43,313 bases of DNA from Planctomycetota bacterium (lineage in GTDB: Bacteria > Planctomycetota > Planctomycetia > Gemmatales > Gemmataceae), in the NCBI GenBank assembly GCA_016195405.1, contig JACPZP010000081.1, positions 1 to 43,313 on the forward strand. Direction: 5' to 3'. The notes beneath the pieces were generated by a model. That model was not told where the DNA came from. It was given only the letters and a program-made list of their open reading frames with translations, and searched no databases. Position 1 is the first letter of the stretch, and each line of letters starts with the position of its first letter. The translations under genes and the position numbers were made by a program. Shown here piece by piece: positions 32,569 to 40,992 of this stretch.

Positions 32569-34569
32569 ATGTATTACACTCGCTCTAGGGAAGAAATTCC
32601 GCACATCTTACCGAGTGGAACACCTGTGGCCGAAACCGCGATCGCCGTCTCCTCCGCTCTCGATTCTTTGGCTGCCATGGCGCATGCCGACGGCGGGTGG
32701 GCGTACGCGCCCGGCCAGCCTCCGCAAGTCGAACCGACCTGCTTGGGCCTGCTAGCTTGCTCCCTGGAGGCCGATCGATTCGCCGACGCCATCGGCCGTG
32801 CCCGGCAGTTTCTGGACCGTTGCCGGAAACCTGACGGCTCCTATCGCCTCGCCGTCGGCCGTGAAGAAGCTCTGTGGCCGACGTCTCTTGCGCTTTTCAC
32901 CCAGGCCGTACTGGATGACGGCGCCGCCAAGAACGGCGCCGTCGCGGGACTGCGAAGCACAGCCGCCTACCTTCTGGGCGTCAAAGGCCGCACCCCCGAA
33001 AACATGGAAACCGATGAACTCCATGACATCGACCTCAAGCTGACCGGCTGGCCGTGGGCGGAAAACAACTTTTCTTGGGTGGAGCCGACTGCCTGGGCCT
33101 GCTTGGCTCTGCGCGCGGCCGGCCACGAAAATCAGCAACGGGTGCAGGAAGGCTTGCAGATGCTGCTCGACCGGGCCATGGATGAGGGCGGCATCAACTA
33201 TGGCAACCGCCGCATCCTTGGACGATTGCTCGAGCCCATCCCCGGGCCGACGGCGCTGATGCTGTTGGCCTTGCAAGGCCGGGATCAGCCGCGCATTACT
33301 GCCGCGGCCGGGTATCTCCTCACGCAAACATCTTGCGGCGACCTCGAGCACCTGTGTTGGATGAAGCTGGCGCTCGACGCCCATCGCACGCTTCCCGGTG
33401 TCGAGCAAGCTCTTCCGGGACTGGATGCCGCCATCGCCGCAGCATATGAGCGGCGGCGGCAAACTCCTTGGCTGCGTCCGGCGCCATTGCGCGAGGCGTT
33501 GACGGCGCTTGCGCTGGGGACGGAGCGGAAGAACTTTTTCAAACTTGCTGCGAAGTCGCAAGCGGCGGCGGTCGTGCCAGTCGATGGCTCGCGACAAGCA
33601 TCTTTGGGGCAGCGCTTTGGGAAGTGGTTTCGCGGCCTCGCGGTCAAGGCCGCGGGGCAGCTTCGTCAGCTCCCGGAGTTTTCCGGCATCCACATTGCCC
33701 GGGCGCCCAATTATGACTCCGACCTAACCGCTATCCTCCAGCAGCAATTCGACCCTTTCCGCGCCAAGACGCCGCTCAAGGACAAGCGCGTCGTCCTCAA
33801 GCCCAACCTTGTCGAGTATCATCGCGACAAGGTCATTAATACCGACCCGCGCGTCGTGTCGGCCGTCATCGAGTTGTGCAAGCGCGAGGGCGCCAGGGAG
33901 ATTATCGTCGCCGAGGGGCCGGGCCATTGGCGGAACGTCGAGTATTTGGTCCGTGAGAGCGGCCTGGGGGAAGTGCTCGAAAAGCAGCAAGTGCCGTTCG
34001 TCGATCTCAATCATGACGAGCCGGTGAAGACGCCGAATCTCGGCCGGCTCACGGGGCTGGAATACTTGTACCTGACAAGGACGATCACGTCGGCCGACGT
34101 CTTGATCTCGCTGCCCAAGCTCAAGACGCATCATTGGGCGGGGGCCACGCTCTCGCTCAAGAACCTATTCGGCACGCTGCCGGGCATCTGCTATGGCTGG
34201 CCCAAAAACGAGCTGCATTGGCGCGGCATCGACAACAGCATCGTCGACATCGCCCTGACGCGTACGCCGGACCTCGCCATTGTCGACGCCGTCATCGGCA
34301 TGGAAGGCGACGGCCCGCTCAACGGCACGGCGAAGCCGTTTGGCGCGCTCGTAATGGGCGCCGACCTAGTCGCCGTCGATGCCACCTGCTGCCGTTTGAT
34401 GCAACTCGACCCGGAGCGTATCGGCTATCTCGTCTTGGGTCACATGAAGAAACTCGGCCGGTTGCATGCCGCGGAGATTCCGCAGCTGGGCGAGTCCATT
34501 GACAGCCTTGCGCAACCGTTCGAGACGGTGCCGCACCTGGAAAATCTGCGCGCCAAGCGATCGGCGTGA
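32569..34569 (+). CDS. Cyclase-like alpha/alpha-barrel fused to DUF362
   Basis: This 666 aa protein has an N-terminal region (about 20-330) with repeated helix pairs like those of prenyltransferase/squalene-cyclase barrels: DGGWAYAPGQPPQVEPTCLG, DGSYRLAVGREEALWPTSLA, VEPTAWACLALRAAG. The C-terminal half (about 370-650) is DUF362: KDKRVVLKPNLVEYHRDK, LISLPKLKTHHWAGATLSLK, IVDAVIGMEGDGPLNGTAKP. DUF362 proteins often accompany iron-sulfur proteins, but no ferredoxin-type Cys cluster is seen here. The cyclase-like part lacks a clear DxDD motif, so it is probably not an active terpene cyclase. The start is not firmly set; a GTG at 32625 is possible. It converges on the lipase-like gene with two bases between the stops. 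Confidence 0.88.
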   Translation: MYYTRSREEIPHILPSGTPVAETAIAVSSALDSLAAMAHADGGWAYAPGQPPQVEPTCLGLLACSLEADRFADAIGRARQFLDRCRKPDGSYRLAVGREEALWPTSLALFTQAVLDDGAAKNGAVAGLRSTAAYLLGVKGRTPENMETDELHDIDLKLTGWPWAENNFSWVEPTAWACLALRAAGHENQQRVQEGLQMLLDRAMDEGGINYGNRRILGRLLEPIPGPTALMLLALQGRDQPRITAAAGYLLTQTSCGDLEHLCWMKLALDAHRTLPGVEQALPGLDAAIAAAYERRRQTPWLRPAPLREALTALALGTERKNFFKLAAKSQAAAVVPVDGSRQASLGQRFGKWFRGLAVKAAGQLRQLPEFSGIHIARAPNYDSDLTAILQQQFDPFRAKTPLKDKRVVLKPNLVEYHRDKVINTDPRVVSAVIELCKREGAREIIVAEGPGHWRNVEYLVRESGLGEVLEKQQVPFVDLNHDEPVKTPNLGRLTGLEYLYLTRTITSADVLISLPKLKTHHWAGATLSLKNLFGTLPGICYGWPKNELHWRGIDNSIVDIALTRTPDLAIVDAVIGMEGDGPLNGTAKPFGALVMGADLVAVDATCCRLMQLDPERIGYLVLGHMKKLGRLHAAEIPQLGESIDSLAQPFETVPHLENLRAKRSA

Positions 34570-34571
34570 GA

Positions 34572-35432
34572 TCACTTTGACCGTTCTTCCAAGACGATCT
34601 TCCTCATCTTTTCCACGGTTTCAGCCGACCAGCGCGGGTGCCGCTCACGCACAGCCTCGGCAATCTTTTCGATCGTCTTGGGCGTGCGCATGACGGTGAA
34701 GTGAGATGTGCTTAGGCGACAAGCGGGGATTCCTTGCTTTTGCAGATCGCCGGGCCATTGGCTCTGGCAGGAGACCATCACGTCGCCGTTGGTGCCGGCG
34801 ACGCCGACCAGGCAACAGAACTCCACCTTTTCGGGAATTGTCTTCTCCAGGCGCAACGCCCACTGCTTGCTGCGTTCCTTTTTCGTCAGCGATTGCAGAA
34901 ACGGCTCTTGATCCTTGCAGACGCTGAAGGTGGCACTGGCAAGCGAGGAGCCGTCGTTGGGAGCGCAGACTTGGATGACTCGAGTGACGCCGCTGTCGGG
35001 ATGATCTTCGACGAAAAGCCGGGCCAAGACGCCGCCGGCGCTGTGGCCGACCAAAATGATCTCCTTGTAGCCCATGAAGCGCAGCTTGGCGACCTTTCGA
35101 GAGAAGGCCGGAGAGCCGGCGATCGTCTCGAGAGCGGCCGTCTGTCCGTAGGCATAGGCGAAAACGTCGGCGTCTTTGCCCAAGCTGCGCACCAGCGAGC
35201 TGCCGGCTTTCTGCCAGTCGTGAAAAATTGCCTCGCCGGCTTTGGTGCTGTTGAAAGGATGGATGCGGATGCCGTGAATCAATACTACCGCGCGCTCTTG
35301 ACCGTTGGAGCGTTCTAAGGCGTCCTTCACCGGCGGATGAACCTGGGTGAAGTGGGTCTCCACGCCGGCGGGGGTTTGGCCCAGACAAGCGGGATCCACG
35401 CAGACTAGCAATAGCGAAAGAGCGGCGGCCAT
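34572..35432 (-). CDS. Secreted alpha/beta hydrolase, lipase-like
   Basis: This 286 aa protein has a short hydrophobic signal (MAAALSLLLVCVDPACLG), which may be a signal peptide or lipoprotein-like. The alpha/beta hydrolase core shows the oxyanion turn LIHGIRIHPF (51-60) and nucleophile elbow GHSAGG with S131. A likely Asp is in VEDHPDSG and a likely His is in STSHFTVMRTP. These are features of esterases, lipases and thioesterases; the substrate is unknown. The ATG has a GAGGG site. It is a single gene convergent with the DUF362 fusion. Confidence 0.88.
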   Translation of the reverse strand: MAAALSLLLVCVDPACLGQTPAGVETHFTQVHPPVKDALERSNGQERAVVLIHGIRIHPFNSTKAGEAIFHDWQKAGSSLVRSLGKDADVFAYAYGQTAALETIAGSPAFSRKVAKLRFMGYKEIILVGHSAGGVLARLFVEDHPDSGVTRVIQVCAPNDGSSLASATFSVCKDQEPFLQSLTKKERSKQWALRLEKTIPEKVEFCCLVGVAGTNGDVMVSCQSQWPGDLQKQGIPACRLSTSHFTVMRTPKTIEKIAEAVRERHPRWSAETVEKMRKIVLEERSK

Positions 35433-35542
35433 GACGATTGCCCTCAGTCTCTCGCTTTGATTTACCCTAAATCGCGCCGCCGGTCCATTCGGATTTCACC
35501 TCCGGTCGCTGACGCTCTCGGCTCGCCAGCGGCGGGCACTGA

Positions 35543-37624
35543 TTACTCCTGGCGGCGGAGCGCGATGGACGCCCGCAGCCAGTGAATCGGACCCCGCGCG
35601 TCCCAATCTCGTTCGAGCATCTCCATCCGGCGCGGCAAATTGCTCTGCGGAACTTGTTTTACCGCCTCAGCGTCCGTGGCAAATTCTTTGCTTCGCTCCG
35701 CGTTCTTCTCCAGGCTGTCGAGGTCGCGCACCAGCACGTCCAGCGTCAGGGAGGCGCCGGCGCGGTTGCCCTGCTGCTGATGCACTTCGGCCAAGTTCAG
35801 GCGCGCCTCGAACCAAGCGTGCATGTCGGCGTGCAGGAACTCCCACAACAATACGACGGACTCCAAGTCCTTCTGCTTGCGGCGCTCGCGAATATCTTCC
35901 AGCCGCTTGCGCAGAACCGGCGGGCTTAGACCGTGCCGGCCCAGAAACTGGGTCCAAGCGCCGTAGGCCGTCTTCCAGGCGGAGATCGCGTCGCCGCGCG
36001 TCGCCTTTCCTTTCCCGCTTGCCTCCATGAAACTCGCCCGCGCGGTGTAGGCGTGCGCCTTTTCATGCCAACAAGAAGCGACCAGATACCCCACCTGTTG
36101 GCCCAAAGGCTCCTTGCAGCCATTGATGAGGATTTCTGAGAGCGCCTTTTTCCTGTAGTGATTCAGCGGAATTTCGCTGCTAACGTCCAAAAGGTTCAGA
36201 ATGTACTGATCCTCGTTCCACAGTGCGTCCACGCGGCCGCCGTCGCCCTTGTGGGAGTCCGCATAGGCTCTCTTGACGTGTTCGCGCCACCCTCCCACCA
36301 GTTTCAGAAATTCCTCCTCCTCGAGCGGCTCTTTGAACTCATCGGCGATCAAGGCGTCTTCGATCCGCCGCACGCGCTCCAGGCATTTGACATATTCGCC
36401 GCGCAGAAACAGCTCTTCAGGCTCGACGTAGAACTTTTGGAACAGCTCCTGCGTGAAATAGCCGAAGCGAGGGATTGCCTGGGGCGGCAGGAATTGCAAG
36501 AGCTTCCACTTGTAATACTGCTGCCGGACCGCGTCGATGGGCACCATATGATACTGAAGCTGCTCGCGGCGTTTCGTGCGATCGACTCCACCTTCGTCGG
36601 CCGGCAAAAAGAGCCTCATGGCTCGCAAGGGCGACGGCGGCGGCGGACCTTTCTCAGACGCCGGAGCGTTCCAAACCGCGACTTCGCGCCCGGGCCCCGC
36701 GGCGTCCACCACGGCTTGGTGAAGGACGCGCAGGTTGACGAACAGCGCCGGCCTTTCCGGGTCGGCCAATCGATTCTGATCTTGCACGAATTTCATGCGC
36801 GGCGCCAGGGCGGACAGCGGACACGCCAGGTAGATCTTGAGTTTTGCAATTATCTCCGGCGCGATTTCCGATTTCTTCAAGAGTTCGGGCTGCTCCGCGA
36901 CTTGCGCCAGCGTGGCGACGCCCTTTCCGGCGGGGCCGATCACAGGAACGCCTAGGCGTGGGTCGAAAAGCGCCATTTCGGTCTTGGCGTTCTTGCCGCG
37001 TCCTTTGATCAGAACGCCGACCAAGAGCGGCGTGAAGGGATCGTCGAGCGGGTCAACCGCGAGGATGCACCCTTCGATTTGGAGCTGGCGCAGCACCTCC
37101 AGGAACACAAAGGCCCGGTCGCGCGCCCCGCCGTGGCCGCGACGCAGCACCTGGGCCGGTGGCAGCCAATCGTCGGCTTGCTCGTGCAACAAGACCCGCC
37201 GCGCGACCCAGCCAAACGCCTCGCGCGCTTGCTCCAGGGGCGGCAAGTCAGGGACCGTGAGCGCCCTGGCGGCGTCGCGAAACAGAAACGTCGCCTCCAA
37301 ATGATGGGCATCCAGGGGCCGATAGGTCGACGCGTCAACTTCTTCCAATTCGGCGTCGGCCAGGTGCGCCTGATGAAGGACGAAATCGCGGTCTTTTGGG
37401 TCAGCTTCCGATTCCGCTCGCTTGAGCGGTTCATTGAGCAGATAGAGCCCCTCACGGTAATGGCTGAGCTGATTGGCGTTCAGAATCAACTCGCAGGCGG
37501 CCTTGATTTGCTCGGACTCCTTCGGCCCACCATCCGGCTTGAGCTTCACGTCGGGAGTTGGACCTTGTGAACAACCGGCAAGAGCGGCGCTGATGAGCAG
37601 GCCGAATGGAAACTTCAATCGCAT
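35543..37624 (-). CDS. Large lipoprotein with transglutaminase-like region
   Basis: This 693 aa protein starts at ATG 37624, giving MRLKFPFGLLISAALAGC with a lipobox (LAGC), so it should be lipid-anchored. A region at about 130-270 resembles a transglutaminase-like fold (REAFGWVARRVLLHEQADDW, then DRAFVFLEVLRQLQIEGCIL), although the usual catalytic Cys is replaced by Arg-Asp-Arg-Ala. The remaining two thirds are helical with TPR-like character (KRAYADSHKGD, HADMHAWFEARLNLAEVHQQ). It is probably a cell-envelope protein of unknown role. It stands alone, with a paired-hairpin element upstream. Confidence 0.82.
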   Translation of the reverse strand: MRLKFPFGLLISAALAGCSQGPTPDVKLKPDGGPKESEQIKAACELILNANQLSHYREGLYLLNEPLKRAESEADPKDRDFVLHQAHLADAELEEVDASTYRPLDAHHLEATFLFRDAARALTVPDLPPLEQAREAFGWVARRVLLHEQADDWLPPAQVLRRGHGGARDRAFVFLEVLRQLQIEGCILAVDPLDDPFTPLLVGVLIKGRGKNAKTEMALFDPRLGVPVIGPAGKGVATLAQVAEQPELLKKSEIAPEIIAKLKIYLACPLSALAPRMKFVQDQNRLADPERPALFVNLRVLHQAVVDAAGPGREVAVWNAPASEKGPPPPSPLRAMRLFLPADEGGVDRTKRREQLQYHMVPIDAVRQQYYKWKLLQFLPPQAIPRFGYFTQELFQKFYVEPEELFLRGEYVKCLERVRRIEDALIADEFKEPLEEEEFLKLVGGWREHVKRAYADSHKGDGGRVDALWNEDQYILNLLDVSSEIPLNHYRKKALSEILINGCKEPLGQQVGYLVASCWHEKAHAYTARASFMEASGKGKATRGDAISAWKTAYGAWTQFLGRHGLSPPVLRKRLEDIRERRKQKDLESVVLLWEFLHADMHAWFEARLNLAEVHQQQGNRAGASLTLDVLVRDLDSLEKNAERSKEFATDAEAVKQVPQSNLPRRMEMLERDWDARGPIHWLRASIALRRQE

Positions 37625-37716
37625 GCGACACGCTGGGTGAAGGGAAAAGTACAGACTCATCCTTCCTTACGTTTTATTCACCGGAAGGTTTGCAAAATCT
37701 GCGAGCGAATAACGTC

Positions 37717-37781
37717 GTAGGACGGTTTTGCAAACCGTCCGTGATGCGACCCCAGGTAGGCGGATTGCAAATCCGTCCTAC
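37717..37781. repeat. Paired hairpin element of the GTAGGACGG type
   Basis: GTAGGACGGTTTTGCAAACC (from 37717) folds on itself, and a second copy ending CCGTCCTAC at 37781 lies inverted and also folds around GCA. The inner stem bases differ between the copies (TTT/AAA versus ATT/AAT), with pairing kept. It lies between the lipoprotein gene and the YHS-like gene. Confidence 0.83.
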
Positions 37782-37788
37782 GGCGGCG

Positions 37789-38493
37789 TCATTGTCCGGC
37801 TTTCTTCTTGGCGAGGTATTCCTTGATGATCTTGGCGGGGTTGTCGTTGAACGCGTCGCGGCAGCCCGAGCAACAGACGTAGTAGGTTTGCCCCATGAAG
37901 CTTACGGTCATGGTTCCGAGCCCGCCGGTGACCACGCACTCGTTCTTCTTGGCCTCGGCGCCGAAGCTCTCGCCTTCTTTGGTGTAGGCGATTTGGAATT
38001 GCTTGTTGAACAAAGTCCGACCGTCCGGCTTGGTGGCGAACGTCATGACGAGCCGAAGCCCGCCGCCGGCGGTGTTGATCTTGAGCTGCTGCGTGTCCTT
38101 GGTCTCAGGGTCGAGCCGCTCCAAAAGGAGAGCGTCCTTCTTGAGCTTGCCTTCGAAGACCTGCTTCTTGTCCTTGCGATCGGTCAGCGTCAGCTCATAA
38201 AGGCTTTTTTTGGGAAGGAAGCGCATTTCGCCGGATTTGAAGGTCTTGCTCTCGGGCATCTCAACCAATAGAAACGGCTCCTTCCCCTTGGGAAAGCGCC
38301 AGGCCCAGTTGGCTTTCTCCTTCCAGATTTCGTTCTTGTTCTTCTCACTGGTCCCGCTGCCCTTCCAGCCGCCGATGTAATCTTGGAGAGCTTGGAGGGC
38401 TTCTCGCGGATCGTCCGCCTTGTCGCCGGGCTCAGCGGTGCGAACAAGAAAAGCGAAAGCGACGAGGACGCCAAAGGCAAGAAGACGGTGCAT
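37789..38493 (-). CDS. Secreted protein with TRASH/YHS-like metal-binding tail
   Basis: This 234 aa protein has a signal peptide (MHRLLAFGVLVAFAFLVRT) and a beta-rich middle domain (KPFLLVEM-like strands, DGRTLFNKQFQIAYTKEG). The C-terminal 50 residues contain ECVVTGGLGTMTVSFMGQ then YYVCCSGCRDAFNDNP, a Cys pattern typical of TRASH/YHS heavy-metal domains; copper or iron binding is possible. The ATG at 38493 is chosen because it begins the signal peptide; a GTG at 38508 is the alternative. The iteron-like array at 38606-38790 lies upstream and could control this gene. Confidence 0.87.
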   Translation of the reverse strand: MHRLLAFGVLVAFAFLVRTAEPGDKADDPREALQALQDYIGGWKGSGTSEKNKNEIWKEKANWAWRFPKGKEPFLLVEMPESKTFKSGEMRFLPKKSLYELTLTDRKDKKQVFEGKLKKDALLLERLDPETKDTQQLKINTAGGGLRLVMTFATKPDGRTLFNKQFQIAYTKEGESFGAEAKKNECVVTGGLGTMTVSFMGQTYYVCCSGCRDAFNDNPAKIIKEYLAKKKAGQ

Positions 38494-38605
38494 GATCTTG
38501 TATCCCACCCGGTAGACAATGACCGGACACTCAACTTTTATATCGACTTGTGAACGACGCGTTACTAGCGTATTGGGCGATTGGGAGAATTCGTCTAGAG
38601 CGCCA

Positions 38606-38790
38606 TAAACGCAATTTTTGCTCCTAAACTGTTACGAATATTGACCTTCCAAAAATGCGTTTAGCGAGAGGCCCGACCACACACCCCACTATACGCATAT
38701 GCCAGTCCAATAAACGCAAGTGCAACTTCGGTAAACGCATGTGCCACTTAGGTAAACGCATATGCCTTACATTGAACGCATTTCCGAAAG
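38606..38790. promoter_or_regulatory. Iteron-like array of 21-bp repeats with TAAACGCA core
   Basis: Five consecutive 21-base units begin at 38689, 38710, 38731, 38752 and 38773; the middle three share TAAACGCA and the outer two keep ACGCA. A further TAAACGCA lies at 38606-38613 and an inverted TGCGTTTA at 38656-38663. A 21-base step places each core on the same face of the DNA, as in arrays bound by initiator or regulator proteins. It lies upstream of the minus-strand gene starting at 38493 and downstream of the DUF1028 gene. No DnaA-box consensus was seen. Confidence 0.75.
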
Positions 38791-38842
38791 GGACTATCAG
38801 TGCAGCGCAACTCGGAAAAATTGTCCGTGTCCGACCGCGTCC

Positions 38843-39565
38843 TCACGGCCGCTTTACCCGCAGGGCGAGAATCCTGGCAAGCTCCGGGATGGGATCTTTG
38901 TGCTCGTCGACGCGCAGGTCGATGGCGCGGTCGTTTTGGCCGTTGGGGCCGCCTTTTTCGCGCACCACCAGGATCGCCGCCGACTGCTTGCCGCGTTTGT
39001 CGCCGCCGGCCTTGTCGCCGGCTTCCAGGGCGGCCATCAGCTTCCAAGCCAGGGGGCCTTTCGCTTCTTCAAACGCCTTGGCCATGTCATTGACGACGGC
39101 CTCGCCCGCCAGCAAGTTGCCCTGGCAGGCGTAGTTCGTTCCCGTTTTGTGCCCCGCCCAGGTGATGCACTTCTTGCCGGTGAAGCTGACGGCATTGCCC
39201 TTGGCGTCGATCAGCCCAAGCTGCCGAACCTCGATATTCTTGTCGCTTTCCTTGAGTGCATCGAGCGCCTCCTGTGCCGACATCCCTTTGGCGAGCAGGT
39301 CCAAGCCATCCGGACCGTGCTTGACATTGACGGAAGCCTGCGTGGCCACGGCGCCGACCCGCGCCTTTGCAAAAGGCACCATGGACCCGACCGCGATCAC
39401 CTTCGAAGCCACCGCACAACCCCACTCGTTGCGCTCGGGATCGAACGCGACGATGGAAAAGGTGTTGGCCTCGAAGTCGGGGACGCTTTGCGGCTTGGCT
39501 GAGGGAAGCAACCCCAAGACAGCGGCCAGAGTGAGAGGAAAAGCAAGCGTCTTGAATAGAGCCAT
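38843..39565 (-). CDS. DUF1028 Ntn-hydrolase-like secreted protein
   Basis: This 240 aa protein has a signal peptide (MALFKTLAFPLTLAAVLGLL) and a complete DUF1028 domain: ANTFSIVAFDPERNEWGCAV, GAVATQASVNVKHGPDGLDL, NYACQGNLLAGEAVVNDMAK and AGGDKRGKQSAAILVVRE. DUF1028 proteins have an Ntn-hydrolase fold and are predicted amidases or peptidases; the substrate is not known. The ATG has a GGGAG site. Its 5' leader, from the start codon to about 40 bases upstream, occurs again inside the toxin gene at about 40019-40077. Confidence 0.93.
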   Translation of the reverse strand: MALFKTLAFPLTLAAVLGLLPSAKPQSVPDFEANTFSIVAFDPERNEWGCAVASKVIAVGSMVPFAKARVGAVATQASVNVKHGPDGLDLLAKGMSAQEALDALKESDKNIEVRQLGLIDAKGNAVSFTGKKCITWAGHKTGTNYACQGNLLAGEAVVNDMAKAFEEAKGPLAWKLMAALEAGDKAGGDKRGKQSAAILVVREKGGPNGQNDRAIDLRVDEHKDPIPELARILALRVKRP

Positions 39566-39604
39566 GACGGAACTCCCTGATTGATTCGTGATGGTTGCAT
39601 CAGT
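39563..39604. repeat. DUF1028 leader sequence, duplicated at 40019-40077
   Basis: The stretch with AACTCCCTGATTGATT and GATGGTTGCATCA is present in both places, in the same orientation; the distal copy has about 17 extra bases between the two blocks. It carries the ribosome-binding site of the DUF1028 gene. Confidence 0.75.
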
Positions 39605-39619
39605 TCAAAGCTTGGACGA

Positions 39620-39823
39620 TCACGCAGTCTTGTGCGACGCGAGCAATCGCCGAATCTCGGGCAGGAGGGAAGCCGGCACCGTAACGACGGCCTGGTCGCC
39701 GCCATCGGCCGCGGCCGCCTCGTCGGCAGCGACCCACTCCTCGTCGCTGCGGGCGTCCAATTCAGCAATCAACTTCCTCACGCGCTCTTGGTCCCAGCCT
39801 TTGGGGAACTTTTGCTCGTTCAT
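39620..39823 (-). CDS. Antitoxin-like protein
   Basis: This 67 aa protein contains FPKGWDQERVRKLIAELDAR, an acidic middle and VPASLLPEIRRLLA. The pattern matches small antitoxins that precede or follow DUF4258/BrnT-like toxins in Planctomycetes and Cyanobacteria. It overlaps the toxin gene by four bases (ATGA), with the toxin first, which fits a coupled pair. A DNA-binding motif is not clear. Confidence 0.75.
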   Translation of the reverse strand: MNEQKFPKGWDQERVRKLIAELDARSDEEWVAADEAAAADGGDQAVVTVPASLLPEIRRLLASHKTA

Positions 39824-40212
39824 TTTCCTCGTCTCCTTTGCCTGCGGCGAAAAGCCTTGAGTTGCTTGCCGTCAAGCGGGTAGGCCGTAACGACGAAGAC
39901 ACCATCGCCTTCGTCGTCGGGCATGTACACCACGCGCAGAAATCGGCCCTCAGCGGTTTTTCCCAGAGCCTGCCGGGACCCGCCGGAGCACGCTTCGTCC
40001 TCGCCAGGATGAGCTAGCCATAGCAGAACTCCCTGATTGATTTGTGGTATTGTATTGGACGCGATGGTTGCATCAATTGAGGTTGCTAGACGGGTGGTGG
40101 CTGAAGGGTTTTCGGACTCTCCGAAGCCACGGAAGATAAGGAGGCGAGAGCGATAACGCTGTGTTTCGAACCTATCGCGATCTGGCCCTGACTGCATGGG
40201 CGCCTGGCTCAT
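39820..40212 (-). CDS. Toxin-like protein, N-terminus chimeric
   Basis: The conserved part is the C-terminal 65 residues: WLAHPGEDEACSGGSRQALG, EGRFLRVVYMPDDEGDGVFV and a basic end RRRQRRRGK, as in BrnT/DUF4258-type toxins, which are RNases or translation blockers. The first half of the frame (to about 40019) does not look like the family. It is built from a copy of the DUF1028 leader and other sequence. No good start with a ribosome-binding site is seen close to the conserved part. The toxin may be N-terminally truncated and inactive. Confidence 0.6.
   Translation of the reverse strand: MSQAPMQSGPDRDRFETQRYRSRLLIFRGFGESENPSATTRLATSIDATIASNTIPQINQGVLLWLAHPGEDEACSGGSRQALGKTAEGRFLRVVYMPDDEGDGVFVVTAYPLDGKQLKAFRRRQRRRGK
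40019..40077. repeat. Second copy of the DUF1028 leader
   Basis: It contains GGGAGTTC and ATGGCT (minus strand) at the same spacing as at the DUF1028 start, but this ATG is out of frame with the toxin and ends after about 23 codons. Confidence 0.72.
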
Positions 40213-40345
40213 CTACTGGCGGCAAATCATGCCCGGCCTCAACAACGAGCGTCGCGACGAAGACGGCAATCCGAGGAAGAACTGGTGGCCGTTTTTGTTT
40301 TATTACGGGACAATGAATACACGCTCTGCGCGTTGGAGTCGCTGA
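40196..40345 (+). pseudogene. Remnant of a protein C-terminus
   Basis: A 49-codon frame reads MGAWLIYWRQIMPGLNNERR followed by DEDGNPRKNWWPFLFYYG. I recall this Trp-rich ending from the C-terminus of longer planctomycete proteins, where it stops after PFLFY. The rest of such a protein is absent. It is likely debris left by rearrangement; the family name is uncertain. Confidence 0.4.
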
Positions 40346-40455
40346 ATCTGGCGTGAACCTGCACCGTTTGTGCGCCTCTATATGTCAAGGGCACCTCCGA
40401 TCCGAAGCCTGTGCGGGCATTGCAAGGTGCTGCCAACGGGTAAAAGGAGAATCCA

Positions 40456-40983
40456 ATGACCGTCGAGATTGATTCGCTCAAAGGGCTTTCCATGCCTCGC
40501 TTTTCATGGGATTATGAAGATTGCAGCGAGGCAGAACATTGGTTTCTCACGGCATGTGCTTATCAGGAATGCGCTTGTCACGTGCTTTCTGAGATGATTG
40601 AGAAACGGTTGAGCAGCAGTTTCCATCATGCAAAGGTTGCTGCGTACTTGTTTCTCCATGCCGTGGAGCTTTTTCTAAAGGGGGGCATAGCAAATGCCGG
40701 TAAAACTGTCCCGAGCATTCACCCCCTCGATAAGCTTTATGGACAATTTAGGAAGCTTTACTCCGGAAAAGCGTTCGAGTTTACAGGGTCAATTGACGAT
40801 ATTGCGCAGCCTTCGAGCAAGACGCCACACAACGAATTCCCGCGGTATCCGACCAATCACTCCGGCCAGCCCTGGGAAGGTAATTGTCATTTTGACCTAG
40901 TGAAATGGTTTGACGAAGCATCACGATTCTTGGAAGACATTAAGCGTCTTGAACCTCTTATTAAACACAAGTACCGCGTTTGA
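40456..40983 (+). CDS. HEPN-like protein, first gene of three-gene operon
   Basis: This 175 aa protein is helical. KVAAYLFLHAVELFLKGGIA (60-79) followed by HPLDKLYGQFRKLY is the pattern of HEPN-type proteins. R130-YPTN-H135 fits the Rx4-6H motif of HEPN RNases, but its position after a less conserved region leaves this uncertain. HEPN domains act as toxins, effectors or RNases in defence and toxin-antitoxin systems. The ATG follows a clear GGAGA site. The next gene starts nine bases after the stop, so the three genes 40456-42532 form an operon. Confidence 0.72.
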   Translation: MTVEIDSLKGLSMPRFSWDYEDCSEAEHWFLTACAYQECACHVLSEMIEKRLSSSFHHAKVAAYLFLHAVELFLKGGIANAGKTVPSIHPLDKLYGQFRKLYSGKAFEFTGSIDDIAQPSSKTPHNEFPRYPTNHSGQPWEGNCHFDLVKWFDEASRFLEDIKRLEPLIKHKYRV

Positions 40984-40992
40984 CACCGCGTT

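Noticed and set aside
38689..38790. 21-bp repeats as a CRISPR array
   Set aside because: There are no unique spacers; the whole 21-base unit repeats.
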